A DNA stretch of 64,000 nt from an uncultured Campylobacter sp. (GTDB lineage: Bacteria > Campylobacterota > Campylobacteria > Campylobacterales > Campylobacteraceae): positions 124,001-188,000 of the forward strand of contig NZ_CAURPW010000002.1 of assembly GCF_963526985.1 (NCBI RefSeq), given 5' to 3'. Positions 51,466 through 60,728 of the stretch are shown here, one piece after another. Under the pieces are notes generated by a model that was not told the DNA's origin, made no database searches, and saw only the letters and a program-made list of their open reading frames with translations. Numbering within the stretch: position 1 is the stretch's first letter; each line of letters opens with the position of its first letter. The position numbers were made by a program, and so were the translations under genes.

Positions 51466-52785
51466 ATGAATTTATCGCTCAAAAAGCTTACTATACCGAT
51501 ATTTTTAGATATGTTTTTGCACTTTGTTACGCTCATCATAAACACCTACATGGTGACTAAGGTCAGCGTCCATCTAGTCGGCGCCATGGGCGCAGGCAAT
51601 CAAGTCATGGATTTATTTATGACGATCTTTAACTTTTTGAGCGTTGGCTGCTCGGTCGTAGTCGCGCAGGCTCTAGGCGCTAAAAATATAAATTTAGCCA
51701 AACGCGTCATACACGCCAGCATCACGTTTAATACGATAATTGGGCTTTTTAGCGCGGTTTTTATTTACTTTTTCGGATTTGAAATTTTAGAGCTTTTAAA
51801 CGTCCCGCAGCAGCTTAGACAGGAGAGTTTTGGCTACCTGCACATGCTAGGCGTAGCGCTTGCTTTTGACGGTATCGGCATGGTGCTAGCAGCCGTGCTT
51901 CGCGTCTACAACTTCGCCGCCGCCGTCATGCTAGTCTCGCTTTTAATGAACATCATTACTCTTTGCGGCAACGCTATCGCGCTTTTTGGCTGGCTGGGAC
52001 TGCCAAACTACGGTCTCTACGGCGTCGCGGTCTCGACGGTCGCGGGACGACTAGTGGGCGTTATCGTGCTATTTTTGATCCTGACCCGCTACGCCAAAGT
52101 CAAAATTTTCTTTAAACGTCTATTTAGCCTGCCGTTTGCGATCTTGCGTAAAATTTTATCCGTCGGGCTTCCGAGTGCGGGCGAAAATTTGCTCTGGATG
52201 GCGCAGTACATGGTGGCTTTCGGCTTTGTAGCGAGCATGGGCGAGGCTAGCTTAAACGTGCAAACCGTTTATTTTCAAATCACGCTTTTAATCCTACTTT
52301 GCGGAGCCAGCATCAGCGTGGCTAACGAAGTCATCGTGGGGCATTTAGTAGGAGCGATGAGATTTGACGAGGCCTACTCGCGCACGTTTCGCGCGCTTCG
52401 TATCGGCTTTATCGCGACTCTAGCGGTCGTTTTGGCGGCGTATTTCGGCAAATTTGAGATCATGGAGCGGTTAAATTTGACCGAGGAGCTAAAGGCCGTC
52501 ATGCTGCCGCTTTTTACCCTTTCTATCGTTTTAGAAGCCGGAAGGACATTTAACATCGTCATCGTAAATGCTCTGCGTGCGAGCGGGGATGCTAAATTTC
52601 CGCTGATGACTGGCGCGGTGTTTATGTGGGGCGTGAGCCTGCCGCTAGGATATTATCTAGGCATCGTGCAGGGCATGGGGATCATCGGCGTTTGGATCGG
52701 ATTTACCGCCGACGAGTGGCTGCGCGGTCTTGTTAATACGTGGCGCTGGAGAAGCAGAAAATGGCAGTCAAAACGCCTCGTGTAA
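51466..52785 (+). CDS. MATE family efflux transporter
   Basis: 439 residues, twelve membrane segments. Conserved starts such as LTIPIFLDMFLHFVTLIINT, VSVHLVGAMGAGNQVMDLF and SVGCSVVVAQALGAKN define the first half. ILSVGLPSAGENLLWMAQYM opens the second half. Probably exports cationic drugs or metabolites with H+ or Na+ coupling. It overlaps the YgjP-like gene by 25 bases. Confidence 0.92.
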   Translation: MNLSLKKLTIPIFLDMFLHFVTLIINTYMVTKVSVHLVGAMGAGNQVMDLFMTIFNFLSVGCSVVVAQALGAKNINLAKRVIHASITFNTIIGLFSAVFIYFFGFEILELLNVPQQLRQESFGYLHMLGVALAFDGIGMVLAAVLRVYNFAAAVMLVSLLMNIITLCGNAIALFGWLGLPNYGLYGVAVSTVAGRLVGVIVLFLILTRYAKVKIFFKRLFSLPFAILRKILSVGLPSAGENLLWMAQYMVAFGFVASMGEASLNVQTVYFQITLLILLCGASISVANEVIVGHLVGAMRFDEAYSRTFRALRIGFIATLAVVLAAYFGKFEIMERLNLTEELKAVMLPLFTLSIVLEAGRTFNIVIVNALRASGDAKFPLMTGAVFMWGVSLPLGYYLGIVQGMGIIGVWIGFTADEWLRGLVNTWRWRSRKWQSKRLV

Positions 52786-53582
52786 AAACCGTTTGCGTAA
52801 AATGCGGCGAATTTGACGTCGCGCTAAATTTTAAAAAAGGCGTAAAAACAACTCGCCTAAAGGTCGCCAAATCAGGCGAAATCTCGGTCTCGCTGCCCTT
52901 TTACGCCGCGCAAAAATATGCGCTAGAGTTCGTGCAAAAACACTACGACTGGCTAAAATCGGCTCGCGAAAAAACGCTAGCAAATTTGCCGCGCGAGGAC
53001 GAGTTTAGACTGCTGGGCGAGGTTTACCGTATCAAATTCGAACCGAATTTAAAGGGCGTAAATTTGATACGTTTTACAAGCGACTCAGGAGTTTTTGACG
53101 GCTTAAATTTGAGCTCGGACGGGCTAGACCCGCACCTTTACGGCGCTAAATTTGACGGAGAATTTAGCGCGATTAAATTTAAGTCGCAGTCTAACGAGGC
53201 TAAATTTGCTAGCTCGGACGGACGTAAATTTGACGGCGAAATTTACGCTGCGAGTTTAGCGGCGCTAGAAAATTATAAAAAAACCTTTGCGAGGCGCATT
53301 TACGGGCATTTTATAACCAAATTCGCTCCAGCCGTAAACCGCAAAATAAACCGCGTCGTCGTGCGCAAAATGACCACGCGCTGGGGTAGCTGCAACTCGC
53401 GCAAAGGCTATATAAACTTAAGCCTAAATTTGATCGAAAAAGCCCCAGAGCTAGTCGAATACGTCGTGCTTCACGAGCTTACCCATCTGATCTACCCCCA
53501 CCACCAAAAAAGCTTCTATGACTTCATTGCAGCCTTGATGCCAGATTTTAGGTCGAGAGAAAAACGGCTAAACAAAAAATAA
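52761..53582 (+). CDS. YgjP-like (DUF45) metallopeptidase
   Basis: About 273 residues from ATG 52761. An earlier in-frame GTG at 52740 is possible but lacks support. The zinc motif is VVLHELTHLIYPHHQKSFYD, preceded by TTRWGSCNSRKGYINLS, the family mark. The region 85-155 contains an extra stretch (SDSGVFDGLNLSSDGLDPHL) not usual in shorter homologs. Cytoplasmic. The role is unknown. Confidence 0.88.
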   Translation: MAVKTPRVKTVCVKCGEFDVALNFKKGVKTTRLKVAKSGEISVSLPFYAAQKYALEFVQKHYDWLKSAREKTLANLPREDEFRLLGEVYRIKFEPNLKGVNLIRFTSDSGVFDGLNLSSDGLDPHLYGAKFDGEFSAIKFKSQSNEAKFASSDGRKFDGEIYAASLAALENYKKTFARRIYGHFITKFAPAVNRKINRVVVRKMTTRWGSCNSRKGYINLSLNLIEKAPELVEYVVLHELTHLIYPHHQKSFYDFIAALMPDFRSREKRLNKK

Positions 53583-53627
53583 TTTTAAATATGCTAGAAT
53601 AGAATATTTTTAATTTAAAGGGAGATA

Positions 53628-54110
53628 ATGAAAAAACTTCTAATGCTAGTTGCCGCTGTTTTTGCTCTGGGCGGCGATTTCGAGGACGGCATAAAAGCCT
53701 ACGAAAGCTCAAATTTAGCCGTAGCTCGCGATAAATTCGTATCTGCTTGCGACGCAAATAATGCGCAGGCCTGCGCAAGAGCCGGTGCGCTATATCAGCT
53801 AGGCAAAGATATCTTGCCCGATCCTAAAAAAGCGCTTGAGTTATACGAAAAAGGCTGTGAACTAGGCGCTAAAGAAGCCTGCTCGGGCGCCGGCGGGATA
53901 TACGTGTCTAGCGACAAAGAAAAGGCGCGCGCTCTGCTAAATAAAAGCTGCGAGCTAGGCGACGGATTTGCGTGCGCGACGGTAGGATCGTATCTGCTAG
54001 AGGAGAAAAAATTTAAAGACGCCTACGCTCTTTTTGAGAAGGCTTGCGAGCTAAAAGATAAGCTAGGATGCGAATTTGCAGGCGATCTAAAACGCTCAAA
54101 AAGACTTTAA
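53628..54110 (+). CDS. Exported Sel1-like repeat protein
   Basis: 160 residues: signal peptide MKKLLMLVAAVFALGG, then four to five repeats with paired Cys (FVSACDANNAQACARAGALY, LYEKGCELGAKEACSGAGGI, LLNKSCELGDGFACATVGSY, LFEKACELKDKLGCEFAG). It is the Hcp-like Cys-rich type found in Helicobacter and Campylobacter, where each repeat is closed by a disulfide. Located in the periplasm or secreted. AAAGGGAG precedes the ATG. Confidence 0.9.
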   Translation: MKKLLMLVAAVFALGGDFEDGIKAYESSNLAVARDKFVSACDANNAQACARAGALYQLGKDILPDPKKALELYEKGCELGAKEACSGAGGIYVSSDKEKARALLNKSCELGDGFACATVGSYLLEEKKFKDAYALFEKACELKDKLGCEFAGDLKRSKRL

Positions 54111-54119
54111 TTTTCCTTA

Positions 54120-54154
54120 CTCGGGTTAAATTCGGCAATCAAATTTAACCCGAG
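54120..54154. terminator. Bidirectional hairpin between convergent genes
   Basis: CTCGGGTTAAA (54120-54130) and TTTAACCCGAG (54144-54154): a perfect 11-bp stem and 13-base loop, 10 bases after the Sel1-like stop and about 110 bases from the TRAP stop on the other strand. Confidence 0.6.
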
Positions 54155-54264
54155 CCCATCTCTCTTTCATCTACAACGCCAACTTAAATTTATGAAAAGC
54201 AAAGCAAGAAACCAGGCTAAATTTTAAAGAGATAGCAACAGTCGCAAAATGGCAAGCACAGGCT

Positions 54265-56364
54265 TTAATCGCCTACGCCGACTCTCTTCTCCGCTTTACT
54301 TCTTATCCAGCCAAACGCGAATAACGCCGCGTAAAGCGAAACGCCGATCGCGTAAGACACGTATTCGTTCGCGATAAAAGGTATATATTTAGCGCACATA
54401 TTAGGCACCAAGGTTAGCGGCGCAACAGCCAAAAGTAGCGCGCGCTCAAGCATATTTACTTGCCTAACGAAATACCCTTGAAGCGCCGAAGAAAAGGCAA
54501 ACATACCCACTAGCGCCGTACCGAAAATCAGCGCCATCTCTAGCGGATTTGTTATCCACACTATACCTTTTGCGTCGTTTGGGTTTGCGGCATCTACGCT
54601 TTCTATCAAAAGCAGCTTGTTATTAAACACGAACGAAAATGGCAAAATCGTCGTGCGCAGATCGTAAAAAAAGCCCTGCATACCCACGGTTACGGGGTTT
54701 GCTTTGGCGATACCGGCCGCAGCGTATGCCGCGATGCCAACAGGCGGCGTATCGTCGGCTAGGATACCGAAGTAAAAGACGAAAAGATGCACGGCGATGG
54801 CGGGGATGAGAAAGCCGTTTTTGTGCGCCAAAAACAAAATCACCGGCGCGACTAGCGAGCTAACGACGATGTAGTTTGCGGTGGTCGGCAAGCCCATGCC
54901 TAGTATCAGCGACATTACCGCCGTTAAAAATAGAATGAGTACGATGTTGTTTCCGGCTAAATTTTCCACGACTTCAGACAGCACCTGCCCGATACCCGTT
55001 AGCGAGATAGAGCCCACGATGATGCCTGCTAAACCCGTAGCTATCGCGATCGTAGTCATACTTTTAGCCGCCGTTACCATCGCCCAAAATATATCCGTAA
55101 AGCCAACGATAAAGTCCTCTGCGCCGACGCCCTCGCCGTGAGCCGTTTTTCTAACGGGCTCTTGAAAAAGGATAATCAAAAATAGCACGCAAATAGCGTT
55201 AAAGGCCGCCGAAATCGGCGATTCGTTTGCGATTAGCAAGGTATAGAGCAAAACCAAAATCGGGATAAGATAGTGCAGTCCGCTCACGAAAATTTTAAGC
55301 TTTGACACGCCTACGCCCTGCTTCATACCTTTTAGCCCGAGCTTACAGCTCTCAAGGTGCACGATGAAAAACAGCGACATATAGCACACGAACGCAGGAA
55401 TCACGGCCGCGATCATGACGTTTGTATAGCTAAGCCCCAAAAACTCGGCGATGATAAAGGCCGCCGCGCCCATGATAGGTGGCATCAGCTGGCCGTTTAC
55501 GCCCGCAGCCACCTCGATGGCGCCGGCTTTGGTGCTGGTTAGACCGGCCTTTTTCATCAGCGGGATCGTGAACGTACCCACCGTTACAACGTTTGCCGTG
55601 GAGCTGCCGCTCACCATGCCGGTTAGTCCCGACGCGATAACCGAAGCTTTAGCCGGTCCGCCGCGAAATTTACCAAGCAGCGCAAAGGCTAAATTTATAA
55701 AGTACTGCCCCGCTCCCGCGCGCTCTAAAAGCGAACCGAACAAGACAAAAAGATAGATAAAACTCACGCTAACGCCAAGCGGCACGCCAAAAACGCCCTC
55801 GGTCGTAAGATACATGTGGCCTGCGAGCTTATTTAGGCTAGCGCCCTGGTGCGCGATGATGTCTGGCATGTATTGACCGAAATAATCATACGCCAAAAAT
55901 ATCGCGGCGATGATAGGAAGCGCCGGACCGATGATCCTGCGGCCTGCCTCAAACAGCACGACCACGGCGACGCAGGATACGGCTATATCAAAGCTCGTGT
56001 AGTCTCCGGGACGCTGCGCTAGAGCGTAAAACTCTATGAGCGGGTAGAGTGCGGCTAGCGTACCCAAAACGCAAAGCGCGATGTCGTAAAACGGCAGGCT
56101 GGAGTGGGATTCTTTATGAATCTTAAGCGGATAGAGCAAAAAAAGTAAACAGATAGCAAAAGCAAGGTGCGCCGAGCGCGACATCGTAGTGTTCATCGGA
56201 AAATACGCAATATAAAGCTGAAAAACCGACCACGCAAAGCAGATGATGCTCGTAAAATAAATATAAAAGTTCGAGTTTATCTCGCGCGTCTTTACCTCGA
56301 CGAACTCCTCCTTTTCCTGCGCCGGCTCAGTGTTTGTTCGTGTATAGTTTAAATTTTTATCCAT
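54265..56364 (-). CDS. TRAP transporter fused permease (TAXI type)
   Basis: 699 residues with about 17-18 membrane segments: the small (Q) and large (M) membrane subunits fused. GMVSGSSTANVVTVGTFTIP and GVNGQLMPPIMGAAAFIIAE are the DctM-type motifs. MGLPTTANYIVVSSLVAPVI is the second inverted repeat. It works with the TAXI binding protein encoded upstream. The substrate cannot be read from the sequence; C4-dicarboxylates or glutamate are typical of the family. Confidence 0.93.
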   Translation of the reverse strand: MDKNLNYTRTNTEPAQEKEEFVEVKTREINSNFYIYFTSIICFAWSVFQLYIAYFPMNTTMSRSAHLAFAICLLFLLYPLKIHKESHSSLPFYDIALCVLGTLAALYPLIEFYALAQRPGDYTSFDIAVSCVAVVVLFEAGRRIIGPALPIIAAIFLAYDYFGQYMPDIIAHQGASLNKLAGHMYLTTEGVFGVPLGVSVSFIYLFVLFGSLLERAGAGQYFINLAFALLGKFRGGPAKASVIASGLTGMVSGSSTANVVTVGTFTIPLMKKAGLTSTKAGAIEVAAGVNGQLMPPIMGAAAFIIAEFLGLSYTNVMIAAVIPAFVCYMSLFFIVHLESCKLGLKGMKQGVGVSKLKIFVSGLHYLIPILVLLYTLLIANESPISAAFNAICVLFLIILFQEPVRKTAHGEGVGAEDFIVGFTDIFWAMVTAAKSMTTIAIATGLAGIIVGSISLTGIGQVLSEVVENLAGNNIVLILFLTAVMSLILGMGLPTTANYIVVSSLVAPVILFLAHKNGFLIPAIAVHLFVFYFGILADDTPPVGIAAYAAAGIAKANPVTVGMQGFFYDLRTTILPFSFVFNNKLLLIESVDAANPNDAKGIVWITNPLEMALIFGTALVGMFAFSSALQGYFVRQVNMLERALLLAVAPLTLVPNMCAKYIPFIANEYVSYAIGVSLYAALFAFGWIRSKAEKRVGVGD

Positions 56365-56562
56365 ATTTGCTCTTTTCTTGACCTCTTAAATTTTTCTAAA
56401 ATTCGGCGATTTTGCCCGCATAAACCGTGACTTTGATTTTTCAAATTTGGCCCGCTTTGCTTAAGCCTTAAATTTACAGGCAAATTTAACCTCGCGCCGT
56501 AAAGATACGGATTTTGCAAACGGCAAGCAAAACTAGCCCAAAACGCGCGTATGAGCCAAATC

Positions 56563-56634
56563 TAAAATTTGACGCTTTATGCGGCTAAAGTAAACTCGCC
56601 GCCCAAAAACAAGCTAGCAAAGCGTCAAATTTTA
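56563..56634. repeat. 16-bp perfect inverted repeat between the TAXI and TRAP genes
   Basis: TAAAATTTGACGCTTT (56563-56578) is repeated in inverse at 56619-56634. Inside, GCGGC (56581-56585) pairs with GCCGC (56598-56602). It lies in the 355-base space between the TAXI gene and its permease gene, so it could attenuate or process the message. It is not of family A or B. Confidence 0.55.
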
Positions 56635-56680
56635 AATCCTCAGAAAACTAAAAACAAGCCCTAAATTTAACAAAAAATAA

Positions 56681-56710
56681 GCCGCGCAGGTCAAATTTAA
56701 CCTGCACGGC
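56681..56710 (-). terminator. Hairpin terminator after the TAXI gene
   Basis: GCCGCGCAGGT (56681-56691) and ACCTGCACGGC (56700-56710), an 11-bp stem with one mismatch, 9 bases after the stop. On the minus strand TTATTTTTTG follows, a good U-tract. It probably limits transcription into the permease gene. Confidence 0.75.
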
Positions 56711-56719
56711 TTAGCTAGT

Positions 56720-57658
56720 TTATTTTATTATGCCGGCCTTTTTAAACTCAGCCTCGGCAGCAGGGTGCAAAGGCGCAGAAAGCCCCTCTATCAGGCTCTC
56801 TTTGGTAACGGCTGCAAGTGCAGGGTGTAGGCTCTTGTACTCGTCGAAGTTATCCAAAATAGCCTTCACGACCGCAGCCACGGCAGTATCACTCATGCTC
56901 TTATCGGTGACCAGAACGGCTTTAACGCCGATACTGTTTACGTCGTGATCCACGCCCTCATAAGTACCTTTTGGTATCGTACCTTTGGCAAAGTACGGCA
57001 TCGCGGCCAGCATCTTATCCACCTGCTCGCCCTCGATGTTTATGATATCGATAGGCAGCGAGTTTGCCGCATCGGTGATGTTAGCCGTCGGGTGACCGAC
57101 CATATAGAAGTAGCCGTCGATTTTCTTATCTTTTAGCGCATGTGGGCACTCGCCGGCAGTGAGTACGCCGTGATGTTTTAACTTTTTCTCGTCAAAGCCG
57201 TAAGCCTTAAACACGCCAAGCGCGGTCATTTCGTTGCCGCTGCCCGGATTACCGACGTTGATCGCTTTGCCCTCGAGGTCGTTTATCGAGCCGATACCGC
57301 TTGATTTTGAGACGACGAACGCGAGAAGCTCAGGATAGATCGAGACGACGGCGCGTAGGTTTTGATCGCCGTTGCCTTCAAATTTGCCCACGCCGTTAAA
57401 TTTATCATAAACCACGTCGCTTTGGACGAAACCGAAATTTAGCTCTTTTTTTAGCACGTTATTTACGTTGTAGACCGAGCCGCCGGTTGATTGCACCGAG
57501 CATTTCATCTGCGGGTCTTTATTCACGAGGCGACATATCGCTCCGCCCACCGGATAATACGTGCCCGTCATCGCTCCCGTACCGATAGATACGAACTCCT
57601 TTGCGCCCAGCGCAGATGCGAAAAGCAAGCCAGCTAATGCCAAAGATGTAGTTTTCAT
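56720..57658 (-). CDS. TAXI family TRAP transporter solute-binding protein
   Basis: 312 residues, signal peptide MKTTSLALAGLLFASALGA. EFVSIGTGAMTGTYYPVGGA is the TAXI signature. SVQSTGGSVYNVNNVLKKEL and VGNPGSGNEMTALGVF are typical. Periplasmic binding protein for the fused permease at 54265-56364, which lies downstream after a terminator hairpin. More binding protein than permease would result. Confidence 0.95.
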   Translation of the reverse strand: MKTTSLALAGLLFASALGAKEFVSIGTGAMTGTYYPVGGAICRLVNKDPQMKCSVQSTGGSVYNVNNVLKKELNFGFVQSDVVYDKFNGVGKFEGNGDQNLRAVVSIYPELLAFVVSKSSGIGSINDLEGKAINVGNPGSGNEMTALGVFKAYGFDEKKLKHHGVLTAGECPHALKDKKIDGYFYMVGHPTANITDAANSLPIDIINIEGEQVDKMLAAMPYFAKGTIPKGTYEGVDHDVNSIGVKAVLVTDKSMSDTAVAAVVKAILDNFDEYKSLHPALAAVTKESLIEGLSAPLHPAAEAEFKKAGIIK

Positions 57659-57944
57659 TTAACTTCCTTTCAAAGAATTTTTCTGATTTTACTCTCAAAA
57701 TCCGCATTTTGCGTATAAATTCCGCTCTTTTTGCGAGCTTTTTCAAAAATTTGCGACTATTTTACACACTTTAGCCTTAGAAAAATAATTCTTAAGGTAA
57801 AATTTATATATTTTTTACAAGCGAAGCGAAAATTATATTTTTTGTATGGAAATATTTCTAAATTTTACGCACCGAGACCTGCGTCTTTAAGGTGCTAAAT
57901 TTGATTTGGCTAAATTTAGCGTTGTGCATTAAATTTAATCTTTC

Positions 57945-58064
57945 TTGTTAAGGGGGAAGGGGCTTGAATTACGAAGTCGCTCCCTTCCCCCTTAACAATC
58001 CCCCAACCCCTACGACGTGAGAGGTTGCTGCGCTATGCGCAGTTTTATCTGGTGCTACCGCACC
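57945..58064 (+). repeat. Cluster of hairpins in a non-coding region
   Basis: A 17-bp perfect inverted repeat (57945-57961 with 57982-57998; TTGTTAAGGGGGAAGGG and its complement) has a 20-base loop containing CTT/AAG. After CCCCCAACCCC, a hairpin CTGCGC TAT GCGCAG (58028-58042) is followed by TTTT. A third, GGTGC TACC GCACC, follows (58051-58064). The rest of 57659-58279 holds family A copy 2 and no supportable gene. Confidence 0.65.
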
Positions 58065-58190
58065 GCAAATTTTAAATTTGAGTTTTTAAGGTGCGGGTCT
58101 CGGTGGGTAGAATTTGCAAATTTAGCCAAATTTGACTTCAAATTTGGACGTAAAAAAGCTAAGGCGAAGTATTTTTGTTCTAGACGAGGC

Positions 58191-58250
58191 GCTTTTAAAT
58201 TTGGCGACGGGAGTTACCTAGTCGGTAATGACCGAGCCAAATTTAAAAGC
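58191..58250 (+). repeat. Family A structured element, copy 2
   Basis: A perfect 15-bp stem GCTTTTAAATTTGGC (58191-58205)/GCCAAATTTAAAAGC (58236-58250) encloses 30 bases (58206-58235) that start GACGGGAGTTACC and end GTAATGACCGA. The 30-base segment matches copy 1 at 25 positions, while the stem sequence is different. The 5' flank AAGGCGAAGTATTTTTG (58161-58177) is shared. It ends 29 bases before the HerA-like gene stop. Confidence 0.8.
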
Positions 58251-58279
58251 AACGAAGTATAGGGCAAAAAGACAAGCCG

Positions 58280-60589
58280 CTACTTCCACAAAAGATAGAG
58301 CTTTTCGTCATAAATATCGCTACTCTTCGGCCCCACCTCCACCTCCGTCACCTCCACGTTTTGTACGTCGTTTTTGGCTTTTAGCGCGCTCGCGTCTTCT
58401 TCAAATTTCGCCATCAGCTCCTCGATCTGCGCGTTTAGCTGGGCGACTTCTTGCTCGCTTAGTTTGACGTCGCTGCGCTCTTTTAGCACGCTGTTTGCCG
58501 AGCGCGCGGAGGTCGCGACCTTGCCGATATTGCCGCTACTTAACAGCCCCTTGCCGAAAATCGCACCCAAAATGCTAGCCCCCACCGAGATCGCGGTCTC
58601 GATCCCCTTACTTTTAAAGTCCCGCTGCTCTTTTTCAAGCTTTGCCACCGAGCGGTTTAGTTTCTCCTCTAGGCGCGCTTTTTGTTTATCAAATTCCGCC
58701 GTGAGCTTGGCCGTTTGCGCCTCTAAAATTTCGTTGCATTTATCGGCCAAACGCACGTAAAACTCCTCCTTGCTCTCACCCGGCGCCGAGCTTAAATTTA
58801 GCGCGCTAAAGAGCCTAAGTTTGTAGTTTCTATAGATAAATTCTTTGAAATTTTTGGTTAGCTCTTTGAAATTTTTAGCTCCCGCGACAAAGCCCGGCAG
58901 CGGCGCGTATGAGAGCTTGAAATTCGGCTCTGCAACCGCGGTAAAACGCATATTTTCGCTAGCTTCGCTCCAATCGGCGCTTTTTTGAGCTTCATCCAAC
59001 CTTAGCGTGAAATTTACCTCGCGAACCTCGTCAAGCCCCTTTTTAGCATCGTAAAATCGCACTTTAGCTTCGCCGTAAAGATACCCCTCCAGCTCGCCGC
59101 CCTCCTGCAAATTTGAGCTTGCGGCGTAAATTTGAGCGATGTCGGGCGATAGCACCGGTTTGGCGGCAAAATTTGAGCTTTTTGTCGGGCTTAGCTCGCT
59201 CAAATTTGACCCACCCTTTTGCTCTTTCATCAAATTTGAAATCTGCTCGCGGCTAAGCGGGCCTTTTAGATAGCTCAAAGCCCAGCGCGTCGAGATGACG
59301 GACAGCCCGTCTTCGTGGATGTTTTTTAAGAGAAAATTGCGCTTTTGCAAATTTGAGATGAGATTTTCTATCTCGCCTTTGTCCATCGCAGAGCCCGCAA
59401 GCCCCGTCATACCGTCGATCACGCGCGCTTTATCCTGCGCGGTTTGTAATCTACCAATAAACCACGTGCCGATGTTGCTAAGGCCTTTGTAGTCCAGATC
59501 GACCGGGTTTTGGGTGCTCAGTATCACGCCAAGGCCGTGCGCGCGGGCTTGCTTGAGTAGAGTTAGCATCGGAGTTTTGCTAGGCGGGTTGCCGTTTGGC
59601 GGGAAAAATCCGAAAATCTCGTCCATATAAAGCACCGCGCGAAGCGAGCTAGTGCCCTCGGTCTTGCGCATCCACGCGATGATCTCGTTTAGCAGCAGCG
59701 TCACGAAAAACATCCTCTCGCTGTCTTTTAGGTGCGAGATCGTAAAGATATTGCACTTTGCTTTACCGTTTGCGTTAAAAAGCATCTTTGAGATATCGAG
59801 TCGCTCGCCGCTTAGCCACGCGCGAAAATCGGGGCTTGCAAGCAGCGTGTTGATTTTAACCGCTAGCTTCATGCGCTCGGAGCTTGGATAAAATTTCTCC
59901 ACGTCAAATACGCCGATCTTGGCAAACGGAGGCGTCGCGATAAAGCCGATGAGCTCCTCTAGGCTCACGTCCGCGCCCCGGCTAAATTTATCTATAAAGA
60001 TGTTTGAGATGAGTAGGTGTTCTTTTGAATTTACGTCGTTTTCTATGCCCACAAGCGATAGCACCGAGCTAGCCAGAGAGCCTACGTACTCGCTAAACTC
60101 CTCGCTGCCTGCGTCTAAATTTGGACGGGCAAAATCGCCTAGCAACGCCACGCCGACACCGCTACTGCTCTTTGGCGTGTAAATTTTTAACTCGGCGCTA
60201 TCTTTAAAAAGCCCCACGCGCTCTAGGCTTTGAAACGAGCCTTCGATGCCTTTTGCCCATGTCTGCGCTTCGCTCGCGGCAAATTCATCCACGCTCATGC
60301 CCTTGTTTTGCGCTTCGTTTTCATCGACATAAGGCGCAAAATCCTGCGCGCTCATCTGCGGGAAGGCCAAAGCGAGGTTTGTCATATCGCCTTTTGGGTC
60401 GATTATAAAGGTCGGAATGTTATCGATGCAGGCTTCTTCTAGGATGCTGATGCCAAGGCCGGTTTTGCCGCTACCGGTCATTCCGATGATGGCCGCGTGC
60501 GTCGTGAGGTCCTTGTTTTTGTAAAAAAACGGCTCTTTGTTTTTGAGACCGACGTAAAATAGCTTTAAATTTTCTTGGATGGTTTTCAT
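58280..60589 (-). CDS. HerA-like ATPase (DUF853 family)
   Basis: 769 residues. Walker A GMTGSGKTGLGI at 36-43 and Walker B YMDEIFGFFPPNG near 322 fit the HerA/FtsK-like superfamily. The motif GLGVILSTQNPVDLDYKGLS carries the sensor Gln. A C-terminal region of about 300 residues has coiled coils (EKLNRSVAKLEKEQRDFKSK) and a glycine-rich turn. It probably acts on DNA or on a membrane-bound partner. No nuclease gene (NurA) is next to it. Full length for the type. Confidence 0.88.
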   Translation of the reverse strand: MKTIQENLKLFYVGLKNKEPFFYKNKDLTTHAAIIGMTGSGKTGLGISILEEACIDNIPTFIIDPKGDMTNLALAFPQMSAQDFAPYVDENEAQNKGMSVDEFAASEAQTWAKGIEGSFQSLERVGLFKDSAELKIYTPKSSSGVGVALLGDFARPNLDAGSEEFSEYVGSLASSVLSLVGIENDVNSKEHLLISNIFIDKFSRGADVSLEELIGFIATPPFAKIGVFDVEKFYPSSERMKLAVKINTLLASPDFRAWLSGERLDISKMLFNANGKAKCNIFTISHLKDSERMFFVTLLLNEIIAWMRKTEGTSSLRAVLYMDEIFGFFPPNGNPPSKTPMLTLLKQARAHGLGVILSTQNPVDLDYKGLSNIGTWFIGRLQTAQDKARVIDGMTGLAGSAMDKGEIENLISNLQKRNFLLKNIHEDGLSVISTRWALSYLKGPLSREQISNLMKEQKGGSNLSELSPTKSSNFAAKPVLSPDIAQIYAASSNLQEGGELEGYLYGEAKVRFYDAKKGLDEVREVNFTLRLDEAQKSADWSEASENMRFTAVAEPNFKLSYAPLPGFVAGAKNFKELTKNFKEFIYRNYKLRLFSALNLSSAPGESKEEFYVRLADKCNEILEAQTAKLTAEFDKQKARLEEKLNRSVAKLEKEQRDFKSKGIETAISVGASILGAIFGKGLLSSGNIGKVATSARSANSVLKERSDVKLSEQEVAQLNAQIEELMAKFEEDASALKAKNDVQNVEVTEVEVGPKSSDIYDEKLYLLWK

Positions 60590-60689
60590 GTGCTTCCTTG
60601 TAAATTTTGGGCTATTTTACTGATTTTTGATTAAATTTCGGGTGAAGCTACGGGGTAAATTTGAAATCGAGGCGGGTAAAAATAAAATA

Positions 60690-60710
60690 AGGCAAGCGCG
60701 AGGCTCGCCT
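60690..60710 (-). terminator. Hairpin terminator after the PilZ gene
   Basis: On the minus strand AGGCGAGC, five-base loop, GCTTGCCT (one G-U pair), then TATTTTATTTTT: a good factor-independent terminator beginning 19 bases after the stop. Confidence 0.75.
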
Positions 60711-60728
60711 TTTAGTTTTGCGTTAAAT

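Noticed and set aside
58017..58262. Open frame of 81 codons on the plus strand
   Set aside because: It covers the hairpin cluster and family A copy 2. The coding look comes from the repeat.
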